The position numbers were made by a program, and so were the translations under genes. A DNA stretch of 64,000 nucleotides from NCBI GenBank assembly GCA_946480475.1, contig CAMLJM010000004.1, forward strand, positions 1 through 64,000, given 5' to 3'. The notes beneath the pieces were generated by a model. It was not told the origin of the DNA. It made no database searches and saw nothing but the letters and a program-made list of their open reading frames with translations. Of this stretch, positions 50,378 to 59,197 are shown piece by piece. This DNA comes from an uncultured Alphaproteobacteria bacterium. GTDB taxonomy: Bacteria > Pseudomonadota > Alphaproteobacteria > Micavibrionales > Micavibrionaceae. The stretch's first letter is position 1. Each line of letters begins with the position of its first letter.

Positions 50378-53300
50378 TTAATTAGAGGCTGGCGGTGCTG
50401 CTGGTGCAGGCGCTTGTGCCGGTGTTGTTTCTGGTTGCGGTGCCGCTGCCGTCGGTTGCCCCGATGTTTCCGTTTTACGATAGCTATCGAGGAATCCCTT
50501 GAACATATCAGCTTCGGCCACGATGCTGGAAATGGTTTCGCGATCCGCCAGGGTTGAGACTTTGCGCGGGCGTGTAATCACATCAAATAATTGGGCCCGT
50601 GATGTCTGGTTCATGGCCGCCTGATATTCAGTACGCATGTTGGCAAGCGCCACACGGTTGCTAGCCAGATTTAAGGCAACAGCACGGTTCAGAATCAGAT
50701 CAGCATGCTTTTCCGTGAGCGGGCGTTTAAGGTCCAGCGCTTCATCCAGAATAAGGTCCTGCAGGGCCTCGCCTGCATCTTCCCACAATCCTGCCTGCCA
50801 GGCGATATCAGCACGTAAAGCATTCACATCGGGATCAGGCGGATAGGTATTCAAAAGCGCAATCGCCTCTTCTGTCCGGTTGATTTTTGAAAGCGCACGC
50901 GCGCGCAATAAATGCACTTCGCGCATATGCTCTTTTTTCTCAACCTCAGGCATCGCCGCGTCTGCAGCGTAAACAGCTTCAGCCGCATCAAGTGCCGTCA
51001 TGGCAGGACGCGGATTCTTATCCAGCAGATATATCGCTGCCAATCTTGTCGCTACACGCGCCTTTTCGGCGCCCTGCAAGCGATAATCGACCTGATGCTG
51101 TAATAATGATGAGGCACGATCAAGCAAATCAGCCTCCACCAGACGCTCGGCAAGACGCTGGATAACAGCGTTACCTTCTTCACCCGGCGGAGTCAGCTCT
51201 TTAAATTCTTCATAGATGGTAGCGGCGTCTAGCGGGCTTAAATCTTTGTCCTGCAGGATGAGATCCTGATAAGCTGAACCCATATACCCCGTAATCTCTT
51301 TACCGATATTGGAATCGGGCAGCGCCATAGTTGACGCATCACGCAGAATTGCGAAGCCTTTCACATAGCGGTCCTGTTCCAGATACAGGCGCCCCAGCAT
51401 AAAATTGATTTGCGCTTCCAGTTCATCACCGCGCCACGAGTAACGCAAACCCTCAAGGCGATCTATCGCCTTTTCCTTATCGGTTTTGCCTTCCTGCAAC
51501 TCAAGCATTGTCAGCGCCAGACCAGCACGCGCACGATAAAGCCTGTCTTTACCCTCCACCAAAGGCTCCCATAACTTATGGGCAGTTTCAAAATCCTTAT
51601 TCTGTCGCGCAGATTCACCGCGCAAATAATCCAAACCTGCCAGCGTCCATGGTTTTAATGTGGAACGGTCACGCTCGAGCAATACCAGAATTTTATTGGC
51701 AAGAGGTCCGTCAGCACCGCGTAATGCTACTTCTGCCAGCTTCAAACCGATCTTTTCCAGCAACGGTTTCGGATAACTTCCGAGGACAGTTACATCTTTC
51801 GGCAGATTCTTATAAGCCTGATCCCAATCCTCCAGCCCGGCTAATGTAAAAGCGCGCCAGTAACCAAGCTCTTCAAATTCAGCGAGGCCCGGGTTTGACA
51901 AATCTTTCCAGCCAAGCTCCGGCTTGCCTGCAAGTGCGTAGGCAGACCCTCGTAACGCCAGATATTCAAGATTGTCATTTAATTGCGGCATTTCATCTTG
52001 AGCGATATTTAGATAACCCAAAGCTTCCTGGCCGCGATCGTTTGAGATATTCATCTTCGCCATGGTCAGAAAATCTTGAATACGGCCCTGTGGATCTTTG
52101 TTCGGCAATGTCGCTTTCAAAATACGTTCATTGTCATTCAGAGCCGTCAACCCGCCCATCATCCACTTGTCGAAGTCAAAGATGCGGCGCATGCCCGCCG
52201 CATCGGCTTCGTTATGCATGGGGTTCACTTCGGCCACTTCTTCACGCATCGTACGGCGATTAACATCTTTATCACGGGAGAGGGCTAAGCCAGATGGGCG
52301 CGTCACAGTCAATCCAGCTGCTGTTGACGCCACCTGCAGATCGTCAACCTTTGGTATAATCGCCGCACCTGCTGCTGACTCCAGCATATCAAAATCAACA
52401 AAGCTCTGCGCAGGGCCGGTGAATTGCGTTGAGGCGGCCACAGTAGCCACCTTTATTGTGTCGCCTGTTATGGGATTTTTTATGTCCATGACCTTGGTAA
52501 CCCCTGCCAGGGGCCAGAGCGCCGTACCGCCGCGCACATTTTGCCCCGCCACAAACTGGCGGTTCAATTTAGAAACGCCTTCGGCCTTACGCGCTGTAGG
52601 AATAACAACACGCCATACAAGCCCGCCACCTTCGGTGCGCACATCGGGTGCCACGCCATTGGGTATCTTCATGGCGTAGGCCACGCCATTTGGCAGATCA
52701 AATTTTTCAAAAGCAGGAAATATTTCAGCTCTGGAACCTGCCAGTTGCGGTGGCACTGTCATAGAGGGGCGATCGACAACCATCCAGAGATAATTATTCT
52801 GTTCAAATACAGCGAGGCCAAAAGCTTCGGTAGAAGAAAGTGTAATGACGTGCGGTTCCAGTTCCTGCATCGCCGTTTGTACAGATGTTTTCTCAACAGT
52901 CTCTACCGCTTCCGCTTTTACCTCAGGGCCTGCATGAGCTTCCGCTGCAGGGGCAGTTTCTTCCTTATGGGCTGTCTCTGCCGGTTTTGCGGGTTCCGGG
53001 GCCTTTTCTGTTTTCTTTTCAGGTGCCGTTTTTTTAGTGCTGGCCGGCTTAGGGTCCGGCTTGAAAACATCTACAACAACTTTATTGCCCACCAGGAAGT
53101 GACGGAAAGTCGAACCATCCCCTACATTCAAAGTTACAGATTGCCCGGATGCCAAAGCGCCTTTGATAACGTCATCGGCTTTGATTCCTGATGTATCAAT
53201 CTTCGCAGCACTGCCGAATGTCAGAACAATTTGCCCCGGCCCCGTCTCTTTCACATCATATGTGGTGCTGGTCGGCCAGTCGAAAACGATACGCGTATGG

Positions 53301-53401
53301 GTATCATGCTGCCCTGATCTGACCATGACATTCGACTGGGCCACCGCATTGGTTCCCATAATTGATAAAATGGCAGTTGTCAGTAACAGCTTACGGATCA
53401 T
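50378..53401 (-). CDS. Large secreted TPR protein of the flagellar motor locus
   Basis: A 1007-residue protein. A signal peptide (LLLTTAILSIMGTNAVAQ) leads to an AMIN-like beta domain (TRIVFDWPTSTTYDVKETGPGQIVLTFG). A charged Lys/Pro/Glu/Ala linker covers about 115-175. A second beta-rich region follows, then from about 430 on a long chain of TPR-type helical repeats (NLEYLALRGSAYALAGKPELGWKDL, RLYLEQDRYVKGFAILRDA, LHLLRARALSKINRTEEAIALL and others). It ends Pro/Ala/Gln-rich. The layout resembles a periplasmic scaffold of FimV type. It is last in fliL-fliM-DUF6468-motE-motB-like-motB-like; a role in stator or motor placement is inferred from that alone. Confidence 0.75.
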   Translation of the reverse strand: MIRKLLLTTAILSIMGTNAVAQSNVMVRSGQHDTHTRIVFDWPTSTTYDVKETGPGQIVLTFGSAAKIDTSGIKADDVIKGALASGQSVTLNVGDGSTFRHFLVGNKVVVDVFKPDPKPASTKKTAPEKKTEKAPEPAKPAETAHKEETAPAAEAHAGPEVKAEAVETVEKTSVQTAMQELEPHVITLSSTEAFGLAVFEQNNYLWMVVDRPSMTVPPQLAGSRAEIFPAFEKFDLPNGVAYAMKIPNGVAPDVRTEGGGLVWRVVIPTARKAEGVSKLNRQFVAGQNVRGGTALWPLAGVTKVMDIKNPITGDTIKVATVAASTQFTGPAQSFVDFDMLESAAGAAIIPKVDDLQVASTAAGLTVTRPSGLALSRDKDVNRRTMREEVAEVNPMHNEADAAGMRRIFDFDKWMMGGLTALNDNERILKATLPNKDPQGRIQDFLTMAKMNISNDRGQEALGYLNIAQDEMPQLNDNLEYLALRGSAYALAGKPELGWKDLSNPGLAEFEELGYWRAFTLAGLEDWDQAYKNLPKDVTVLGSYPKPLLEKIGLKLAEVALRGADGPLANKILVLLERDRSTLKPWTLAGLDYLRGESARQNKDFETAHKLWEPLVEGKDRLYRARAGLALTMLELQEGKTDKEKAIDRLEGLRYSWRGDELEAQINFMLGRLYLEQDRYVKGFAILRDASTMALPDSNIGKEITGYMGSAYQDLILQDKDLSPLDAATIYEEFKELTPPGEEGNAVIQRLAERLVEADLLDRASSLLQHQVDYRLQGAEKARVATRLAAIYLLDKNPRPAMTALDAAEAVYAADAAMPEVEKKEHMREVHLLRARALSKINRTEEAIALLNTYPPDPDVNALRADIAWQAGLWEDAGEALQDLILDEALDLKRPLTEKHADLILNRAVALNLASNRVALANMRTEYQAAMNQTSRAQLFDVITRPRKVSTLADRETISSIVAEADMFKGFLDSYRKTETSGQPTAAAPQPETTPAQAPAPAAPPASN

Positions 53402-53436
53402 AACTCTTTAATTATACTATCGGTTTCCTGATATGG

Positions 53437-54303
53437 CTATGGACGACCTTCGAGGATATTAGGCCCCGACCTGATCTTTTCCGCTTTACCTGCATGATTC
53501 AAAATAATGATATCAACACGACGTGATAAATCCTGGCGGCGAATCTGGTCATTGATGCTATCCAGATCCTGATATCGCCCGCTACCGTATCCGGCAATGC
53601 CGATACTTTGCTGATAACCTACGTTTTCCAGAATGGCCGCAACACTCGCCGCGCGCGCTAACGATAGCTCCCAGTTATTCTTAAAGCCTGAGCTTTGGCC
53701 TTCGAAGGGGCGTGGATCAGCATGACCATCAATCTCGATCCGGTTACGGACACGGGTCAGAGCCCCGCCTAGCGTATAGAGAACTTTACGGCCTTGTTCC
53801 TTCACAACAGCCTGACCCGGTTCAAACAACAAGTCCTGCGGCAAAGAGAGCACCACACTGTCAGGCTGTGGAATAATGGTAATATTTCTTAAGTCGTCAT
53901 TTGTTTCGATGACGCTGCGGATCAATTCTTCCAGATAACGTGTATCAAGCGCATGACGGAAATTGACCTTGGCAAGATCAACCGTTTCTTCGGTACCTGC
54001 AGACAGGCGCGCACCATACACACGCCCCATTTCATTCTGGAGCGACGTTGTAATTTCAGAGAATTGTTCTTTCTGTGGCTCGGCTATCGAAAACAGCATG
54101 ACAAAGAACGTCAGCATCAGACCCATGATATCCGTGAATGTAACCAACCAGATGTAATTCGGTTTTGGTACATCGCCCAGACGACGGCGCGACATCTGTG
54201 TTTCTATAGGCTGAATAATATTATCGACGGCATCATCAAACATATGGATTTCTTGGCCACCATGTTTCTTCGCCGTTTTTGATTTTTTATCAATCGCCAT
54301 CAC
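53437..54303 (-). CDS. motB: MotB-like stator protein with OmpA domain
   Basis: A protein of 288 residues. A single membrane helix (about 51-73) includes Asp58 in TFTDIMGLMLTFFVMLFSIAEP, corresponding to the proton-carrying Asp of MotB. The C-terminal OmpA-like peptidoglycan-binding domain contains IEIDGHADPRPFEGQ and NWELSLARAASVAAILENVGYQ. It likely anchors the flagellar stator. MotA is not in the window. Its start overlaps the stop of the upstream MotB-like gene by ATGA, so the two are coupled and may act together. Confidence 0.8.
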   Translation of the reverse strand: MMAIDKKSKTAKKHGGQEIHMFDDAVDNIIQPIETQMSRRRLGDVPKPNYIWLVTFTDIMGLMLTFFVMLFSIAEPQKEQFSEITTSLQNEMGRVYGARLSAGTEETVDLAKVNFRHALDTRYLEELIRSVIETNDDLRNITIIPQPDSVVLSLPQDLLFEPGQAVVKEQGRKVLYTLGGALTRVRNRIEIDGHADPRPFEGQSSGFKNNWELSLARAASVAAILENVGYQQSIGIAGYGSGRYQDLDSINDQIRRQDLSRRVDIIILNHAGKAEKIRSGPNILEGRP

Positions 54304-54998
54304 TCATCCCCCTTAGCACCCAGGGGGTTATAGGGTACATGCGGACGGAACAGCAGCTCGACCATGCCTTCCTGGCCCTGCTCCATGCCAATGGTCATGA
54401 GCTTCTCCGGCAGCCCCGCCGTCTGAAGATGCTGCGCCAGCACGCCCAGATCACGCATTAAAACAGCCATTTTCTGCGGTTGTTCACTTTGGAGTTCCGC
54501 CGGGTTTTCACCAACCTGCAGGAACGCATCCATGCGGTAAGGATGACCCGCCATATCAGAACGCATCATTGAAGTCAGCGTTCTCATGAATTGTTGACTT
54601 TCTGACGCGTTACCAGACGCTCCACTGATGGAAGCCGCAAAATCATTGTATTTCATGCGCATCAGCAATGTGCCGGTACCATCATCCTTCTGCGTCTCAA
54701 TACCCGCAATTTGTGCCGTGAACATTGCCTCAATCTTCTCGGTCACCCGGCCCTCGCCTGCGGATTCTTCTTCATTCTGGCTGGCAGAAGGTTGCCAATC
54801 TTCTGTAGAACTGATCTTGGATGCAAAAGCACCTTCGATACTTTCCACCATCGGCTTTATTTTTTCGGTCTTTACGGAAGAGATGGAATTCAGCAATACG
54901 AAGAAAGCCAGCAAAATAACAAACATGGATAAACCCGGGATCTGGCTTCCCAGGCTCTTTGAGTCATCTTCGATTATTTTGCGGCGGCGGCCTCGCAT
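54300..54998 (-). CDS. Second MotB-like protein lacking the stator aspartate
   Basis: A protein of 232 residues. A basic and acidic N-terminus (MRGRRRKIIEDDSKSLGSQ) resembles MotB, followed by one membrane helix (IPGLSMFVILLAFFVLLNSI, about 20-39) with no acidic residue where MotB carries Asp. The periplasmic part (KIKPMVESIEGAF..., MKYNDFAASISG, MRSDMAGHPYRMDAFLQVGENPAELQSEQPQKMAVLMRDLGVLAQHLQTAG) follows the size and strand order of an OmpA domain, but the NWELSLARA type motif is replaced by KMAVLMRDL. It looks like a diverged MotB partner in an unusual stator, coupled at both ends of the motor cluster. Function inferred. Confidence 0.7.
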   Translation of the reverse strand: MRGRRRKIIEDDSKSLGSQIPGLSMFVILLAFFVLLNSISSVKTEKIKPMVESIEGAFASKISSTEDWQPSASQNEEESAGEGRVTEKIEAMFTAQIAGIETQKDDGTGTLLMRMKYNDFAASISGASGNASESQQFMRTLTSMMRSDMAGHPYRMDAFLQVGENPAELQSEQPQKMAVLMRDLGVLAQHLQTAGLPEKLMTIGMEQGQEGMVELLFRPHVPYNPLGAKGDE

Positions 54999-55023
54999 CG
55001 GAGTCCTGCTTGAAAGTTAGGCG

Positions 55024-55791
55024 TTATTGCGGTGGCAGTTGGGGCATATTCTGTTGTTGCGACATCAATATTGTCACTGTGCGGGCGCGTTCCGGGTCCA
55101 TCTCAGCCAATATAGGGGATGATTTACGCTCGGACATCTTTGTCAACACCTGCAGCAGCACATCTGTATCCAATGAATTAAAAATGCGTGCGGCGTCTTT
55201 TGCTTTCATGCCCTCGTAAATTTTAACCAAACTTTGGGTGCGCGCCGCTTCTTCTTCAGACTGCTTAACCATCAGGCTTTCGATTTCTGTACGCAGACCT
55301 GTCAATTCACGCACCTTCTGATCCAGCTCGCGCTCTGCGGCTTCCAGCAAGGCTTCGCGCGTGGCAAGGGCCTTTTCGCGTTTTTCGATATCCTCGCGGC
55401 GCTTGGTCAGATCGCGATAAAGACCTTCCTGCACACCGGAATGTGTGAAATCTTCATCACCAGCATCCCTCCAGACGGGCGCTTCTTCGCCCTCTTCACC
55501 ATCTTTTGCCAGTGTAGGAAGCGTTACATCACCAGGAAGTGCTTCTGGTTTTTCTTCAGCATGCTCTTCCATTGCCGCAGGCTTAGCGGGTTCTGTTGGT
55601 TTCTCAGCTTTCGCTGTTTCAGCGGGCATAGGCGGCGGCGTTGCCTTCTCATCGTCATGCTTTACTTCCTGTTGTGCGAAAGCCGCACCCGCATGGTGCG
55701 CGAACTCTCCCAAACGCACAGTAAAGCAAAGAAGCGCCACAATCAGCAGCATAGGAAGGACGCGCAGACGTTCTGTCAGCTTATTAGCCAT
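55024..55791 (-). CDS. motE: MotE-like periplasmic motility chaperone
   Basis: A protein of 255 residues. An N-terminal membrane anchor (LRVLPMLLIVALLCFTVRLGEF) is followed by an Ala/Glu/Pro-rich linker, a long coiled coil (about 115-185, LTKRREDIEKREKALATREALLEAAERELDQKVRELTGLRTEI), and the C-terminal MgtE_N-like domain (SLVKIYEGMKAKDAARIFNSLDTDVLLQVLTKMSERKSSPILAEMDPERARTVTILM). This is the MotE arrangement; in rhizobia MotE stabilises MotC. Here the neighbouring protein with a similar need would be one of the MotB-like products or the TPR protein. Confidence 0.82.
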   Translation of the reverse strand: MANKLTERLRVLPMLLIVALLCFTVRLGEFAHHAGAAFAQQEVKHDDEKATPPPMPAETAKAEKPTEPAKPAAMEEHAEEKPEALPGDVTLPTLAKDGEEGEEAPVWRDAGDEDFTHSGVQEGLYRDLTKRREDIEKREKALATREALLEAAERELDQKVRELTGLRTEIESLMVKQSEEEAARTQSLVKIYEGMKAKDAARIFNSLDTDVLLQVLTKMSERKSSPILAEMDPERARTVTILMSQQQNMPQLPPQ

Positions 55792-55796
55792 TTAAA

Positions 55797-56306
55797 TTAC
55801 CTGTGGCCTTTGCGTGATTGTAATGCTTCGAGCAGCTCGCGTTCGGCGAGGCTACCTTCCGCCTCATCATCAAAACCTGGTTCAGCTTCATGATCACGAA
55901 TAGCAAAACCCGGAAACTCATCCGGTGTAGGTTTACGCACATTTCGTACCGGCTGTGTAGCTGGTTCATTCATGTTCCGATGACGATCAGCAGCCTTATC
56001 CAGGCGGTCGGCCATATTATTGGCGCCGCGCGTCATGATTTCCAGGTCGTCACCCATGGCACGCGCCTCGTCAAGCTGCGACTGCAACTCACGAGAGATG
56101 TTGCGTGCCGATGTTTTTAATTCTTCGATTGAATTTTCAGCTTTCGTGATCTGCGTAGACAGATCACCAATCAACTTCTCAAGATCCTTACGGCCATCGC
56201 GGAAATTTTTTAGATGCTTGGACAGGCGCGCCGCATACACAATCGTCGCCCCCAGAAACAGCAAAACCAAACCATCCAGAACAAGCCCCAGGAATCCCTC
56301 GCTCAT
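55797..56306 (-). CDS. DUF6468 flagellar-locus membrane protein
   Basis: A protein of 169 residues. One N-terminal helix (FLGLVLDGLVLLFLGATIVYAARLSKHL) then a long coiled coil (about 30-115, FRDGRKDLEKLIGDLSTQITKAENSIEELKTSARNISRELQSQLDEARAM) and a disordered tail. It matches the DUF6468 family found next to fliM in alphaproteobacteria; the exact role is not known. Its start overlaps the fliM stop. Confidence 0.8.
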   Translation of the reverse strand: MSEGFLGLVLDGLVLLFLGATIVYAARLSKHLKNFRDGRKDLEKLIGDLSTQITKAENSIEELKTSARNISRELQSQLDEARAMGDDLEIMTRGANNMADRLDKAADRHRNMNEPATQPVRNVRKPTPDEFPGFAIRDHEAEPGFDDEAEGSLAERELLEALQSRKGHR

Positions 56307-57403
56307 CAGTCCTCATCTTTCTCGGGCGGAATATAGCGTTCAACCTGAACAGCAATATAACCCTGCTTTTGCCCTACGGGGCCACGGAACATAGGGAACG
56401 TGCCACAACGCAGCTCCAGTTCGTCATCTGTCCGCGTATTGAACATAACGCGCGAACCCACCCTCCAGTTCAGTACCTCTTGAAGGCTCGCGGTTTTCTC
56501 ACCCAGCACCGCCTGCAACTGCACATCGGTTTTATACAATTCCTGCGTCAGGTGGTTTTCCCAGATCGAGTCACGACCAAATTTTTCACCCATGAACATT
56601 TGCAGCAACAGTTCACGGATCGGCTCCAGTGTCGCGTATGGGATCAGAATTTCAACACGGCCACCACGGTCACCCATATCCACGCGCAGACGGGCCAGTA
56701 CGCAGGCGTTACCTGACTGTGTAATTGTTGCGAAACGCGGGTTGGTTTCCATGCGGTCCAGCGTAAAGCTGACCGGAGAAAGCGGATCGAAAGCGGAGGA
56801 CAAATCACTGAGCGACACGCCCACCATGCGTTCCACCAGTTTGGTTTCAATCGTAGTATAAGGACGACCCTCGACACGGATTGCGGGCGTACCCTTACGA
56901 CCCCCTAACAAAACATCAACGACAGAATAAATCAGCGCCGAGTCAACAACCAGCAGACCGTTGTTATCCCATTCCTCCGCCTTGAACACCGAGAGCATGG
57001 CTGGCAGCGGGATGGAGTTCATATAATCGCCGAAGCGCACGGTTGAAACCTGATCGAGGGAAACCTCCACGTTATCGGAAGTGAGGTTACGCAAGGACGT
57101 CGACATCAGACGCACCAGACGGTCGAACACAATATCGAGCATCGGCAAACGCTCATAGTTCACCATCGCCGAGTTGATGAGCGCCATCACGCCGGATGTC
57201 TGTTCACCTGCGGCACCGTCATCATCAAAGCCCAAAAGGCTATCGATTTCTTCCTGATTGAGGATGCGCGCGCCGCCGTCATCCCCAAGATCGGCATCAA
57301 AAGCAGGCGTAGCGTCAGATTCGATGGACACGTCAGAACCCGCCGTTGTCTCCAACTGGGACAACGCCGCGAGCTCTTCTTCGCTCATATCCGTATCAGC
57401 CAT
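56306..57403 (-). CDS. fliM: Flagellar motor switch protein FliM
   Basis: A protein of 365 residues. The CheY-binding peptide ILNQEEIDSLLGFDDD lies near residues 46-61 after an acidic extension that is longer than in E. coli. The middle domain reads PMLDIVFDRLVRLMSTSLRNLTSDNVEVSLDQVSTVRFGDYMNSIPLPAMLSVFKAEEW...RMVGVSLSDLSSAFDPLSPVSFTLDRMETNPRFATITQSGNACVLARLRVDMGDRGGRVEILIPYATLEPIRELL. The C-terminal SpoA domain is VLNWRVGSRVMFN...GPVGQKQGYIAVQVERYI. It transmits CheY signals to motor direction. It follows fliL after 69 bases. Confidence 0.95.
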   Translation of the reverse strand: MADTDMSEEELAALSQLETTAGSDVSIESDATPAFDADLGDDGGARILNQEEIDSLLGFDDDGAAGEQTSGVMALINSAMVNYERLPMLDIVFDRLVRLMSTSLRNLTSDNVEVSLDQVSTVRFGDYMNSIPLPAMLSVFKAEEWDNNGLLVVDSALIYSVVDVLLGGRKGTPAIRVEGRPYTTIETKLVERMVGVSLSDLSSAFDPLSPVSFTLDRMETNPRFATITQSGNACVLARLRVDMGDRGGRVEILIPYATLEPIRELLLQMFMGEKFGRDSIWENHLTQELYKTDVQLQAVLGEKTASLQEVLNWRVGSRVMFNTRTDDELELRCGTFPMFRGPVGQKQGYIAVQVERYIPPEKDED

Positions 57404-57472
57404 GCCTCAAACCTTTTAACTCTTAATCCCTGAACTCTTATATTCAAGGATCATACCAATTCACTTAAGTCC

Positions 57473-58099
57473 TTATTGTACCAAGATTTCCTGAAACAAC
57501 ACATCTTTCACTTCGACCGGGTATGCCGCCGCATTGACACGGTTCAACAATTCAATCTGCAGTCTGTAAATCCCAGCCGAGCCGCGCAAATCCTTGACCC
57601 TCAATTCACGCAGGTATGTCTGGAACTGGTCTACCACGCGCGGCATCACGCCTTCCACGGCGGCCTGGTCCTCAGCGCTGTTTAGTTCCAGTTGCACACT
57701 CAGGCGCAAATAACGCGGCTGGCTTCCTTCGGATGTCAGGTTGACCAGCATATTCGGGATTTGCACAAAGTAACCTGCAGCCCCACCTTCACCATGGCCG
57801 CCACCATGCCCCCCTTTGGCTTCCTTCTTACCGTGGGCATCTTTCTTCTTTTCACCATGAGCATCAGCGGCCTCACCATGCTCACCTTCGGCCGTTTCTT
57901 CGCCGCCTTTACCCAGCAAGCCATCCAGCATGCCTGTAAAATACGCACCTGCACCGCCCCCAATCAGCAACAGCAATGGCACGACAACAATCAAAATAAT
58001 CTTTTTGGCGTTCGGCTTTTTTCCTTCGCCTTCGCCAGCCTCAACTACAGCACCTTCTGCAGGTTTATCTTCATCTTCCGGCAGGGGTTTGATCGCCAT
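57473..58099 (-). CDS. fliL: Flagellar basal-body protein FliL with His-rich linker
   Basis: A protein of 208 residues. The membrane helix (KKIILIVVVPLLLLIGGGAGAYF, about 32-54) is followed by a long linker rich in His, Gly, Glu and Lys (about 66-107), then the FliL domain (YFVQIPNMLVNLTSEGSQPRYLRLSVQLELNSAEDQAAVEGVMPRVVDQFQTYLRELRVKDLRGSAGIYRLQIELLNRVNAAAYPVEVKDVLFQEILVQ). FliL rings surround MotB and raise stator torque. It is first in the minus-strand motor cluster. The 330 bases upstream hold the divergent flgF promoter; I found no sigma-54 site facing fliL. Confidence 0.93.
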   Translation of the reverse strand: MAIKPLPEDEDKPAEGAVVEAGEGEGKKPNAKKIILIVVVPLLLLIGGGAGAYFTGMLDGLLGKGGEETAEGEHGEAADAHGEKKKDAHGKKEAKGGHGGGHGEGGAAGYFVQIPNMLVNLTSEGSQPRYLRLSVQLELNSAEDQAAVEGVMPRVVDQFQTYLRELRVKDLRGSAGIYRLQIELLNRVNAAAYPVEVKDVLFQEILVQ

Positions 58100-58429
58100 A
58101 AAAAGCTCCTCGTGAGATTCTTAGAAAAGATTAGCATGCCAGAATCGGCCAACTCGTTAATTATACTCACAAATTGGGACAAAAACCCTGAGTTTCTAGA
58201 CCACCTATCCGCAAGTTCCTTGAACATAAGGAAAATTTTGCCAGCCCTTAGTAGGGATATACGTTCCGGAAAATTTTCCCGCCTGTGGATAACCATAATC
58301 ATATGGCCTTAACCCTTTGAAATTCAAGGGTTCTGGATTCTGGCACACCCCGTGCATTGTAAAAATCCGTGGGAATGGGTTTTCCCTTCCGGTTTTAGAC
58401 GAATACAGAACAAACGGATAAGCGTCGTC
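58100..58429. other. Divergent fliL / flgF intergenic region
   Basis: About 330 bases without a gene. It includes the flgF-facing sigma-54 promoter (58341-58357) and a TTAACC half-box of CtrA type at 58309-58314 (TTAACCC-like, not a full consensus). No clear minus-strand promoter for fliL was found. Confidence 0.6.
58341..58357 (+). promoter_or_regulatory. Sigma-54 promoter for the flgF-flgG-flgA-flgH unit
   Basis: TGGCACACCCCGTGCAT: GG at 58342-58343 and GC at 58354-58355 are exactly ten bases apart. The -24 element matches six of seven (TGGCACG) and the -12 element four of five. Predicted leader to the flgF ATG is about 60 bases. Confidence 0.75.
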
Positions 58430-59164
58430 ATGGAAAACAGTCTTTATATAGGCCTTTCACGTCAGGTCGCGCTGCAAGAGCAGATGGACATCGTGGCGAA
58501 CAACATCGCCAACGTAAACACGCCTGGCTATCGCGCCCATAACATGGTGTTCCTTGAATACCTGTCGAAACAACGTAATGCCGAAAAGGCTGGTAATGAC
58601 TCCATCTCTATGGTGCATGATTACGGTCAGTACATGAATACTGAGTCAGGCCCCCTGCGCAATACGGGCAACCCCTTAGACGTTGCGCTGGAAGGCCCGG
58701 GCTTTTTCGGTGTGCAAACAGCAGATGGCGTGCAATACACGCGTGCCGGCAACTTCCAGATTAATGGCGCCGGTGAGCTGGTGACAGGTTCCGGCATGCT
58801 GGTTGCCGATAATGGCGGTGGCACCATCGTTATCCCCGAAGATGCGCTGGAAGTGAAAATTGCCCGCGATGGCACGATATCCACGGATCAAGGCGTACTA
58901 TCCCAGTTGATGGTTGTGGAGTTTGAAAAACCGCAGGACCTCGTCGCCCAGGGTAACGGCCTTTACAAAACAGAAGATACAGGCAACCCGGCAGAAAATA
59001 CCCGGGTCATGCAAGGCATGATCGAAGGGTCGAACGTCAATGCAGTTCTTGAGATGACACGGATGATCGATGTATCCCGCGCCTATCAGTCAACACAAAG
59101 AATGCTGCAAGCAGAACATGACCGCCAGCGCGGCATGATCCAGACGCTGACGCGTACGAACTAA
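58430..59164 (+). CDS. flgF: Flagellar basal-body rod protein FlgF
   Basis: A protein of 244 residues from ATG 58430 (MENSLYIGLSRQVALQEQMDIVANNIANVNTPGYRAHNM). The start was moved from longer frames because this is where the FlgF family begins and it follows the sigma-54 promoter. Middle region GPLRNTGNPLDVALEGPGFFGVQTADGVQYTRAGNFQINGAGELVT is typical; the C-terminus VNAVLEMTRMIDVSRAYQSTQRMLQAEHDRQRGMIQTLTR forms the rod coiled coil. It belongs to the proximal rod. Confidence 0.93.
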   Translation: MENSLYIGLSRQVALQEQMDIVANNIANVNTPGYRAHNMVFLEYLSKQRNAEKAGNDSISMVHDYGQYMNTESGPLRNTGNPLDVALEGPGFFGVQTADGVQYTRAGNFQINGAGELVTGSGMLVADNGGGTIVIPEDALEVKIARDGTISTDQGVLSQLMVVEFEKPQDLVAQGNGLYKTEDTGNPAENTRVMQGMIEGSNVNAVLEMTRMIDVSRAYQSTQRMLQAEHDRQRGMIQTLTRTN

Positions 59165-59197
59165 TTTGAAGAGATAACGGTTTAAAGGAGAAATACC

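Noticed and set aside
58130..58245. TGCCA-type motifs upstream of fliL that could be sigma-54 sites on the minus strand
   Set aside because: No GC lies ten bases from the CC in either case (58139-58140 and 58241-58242).
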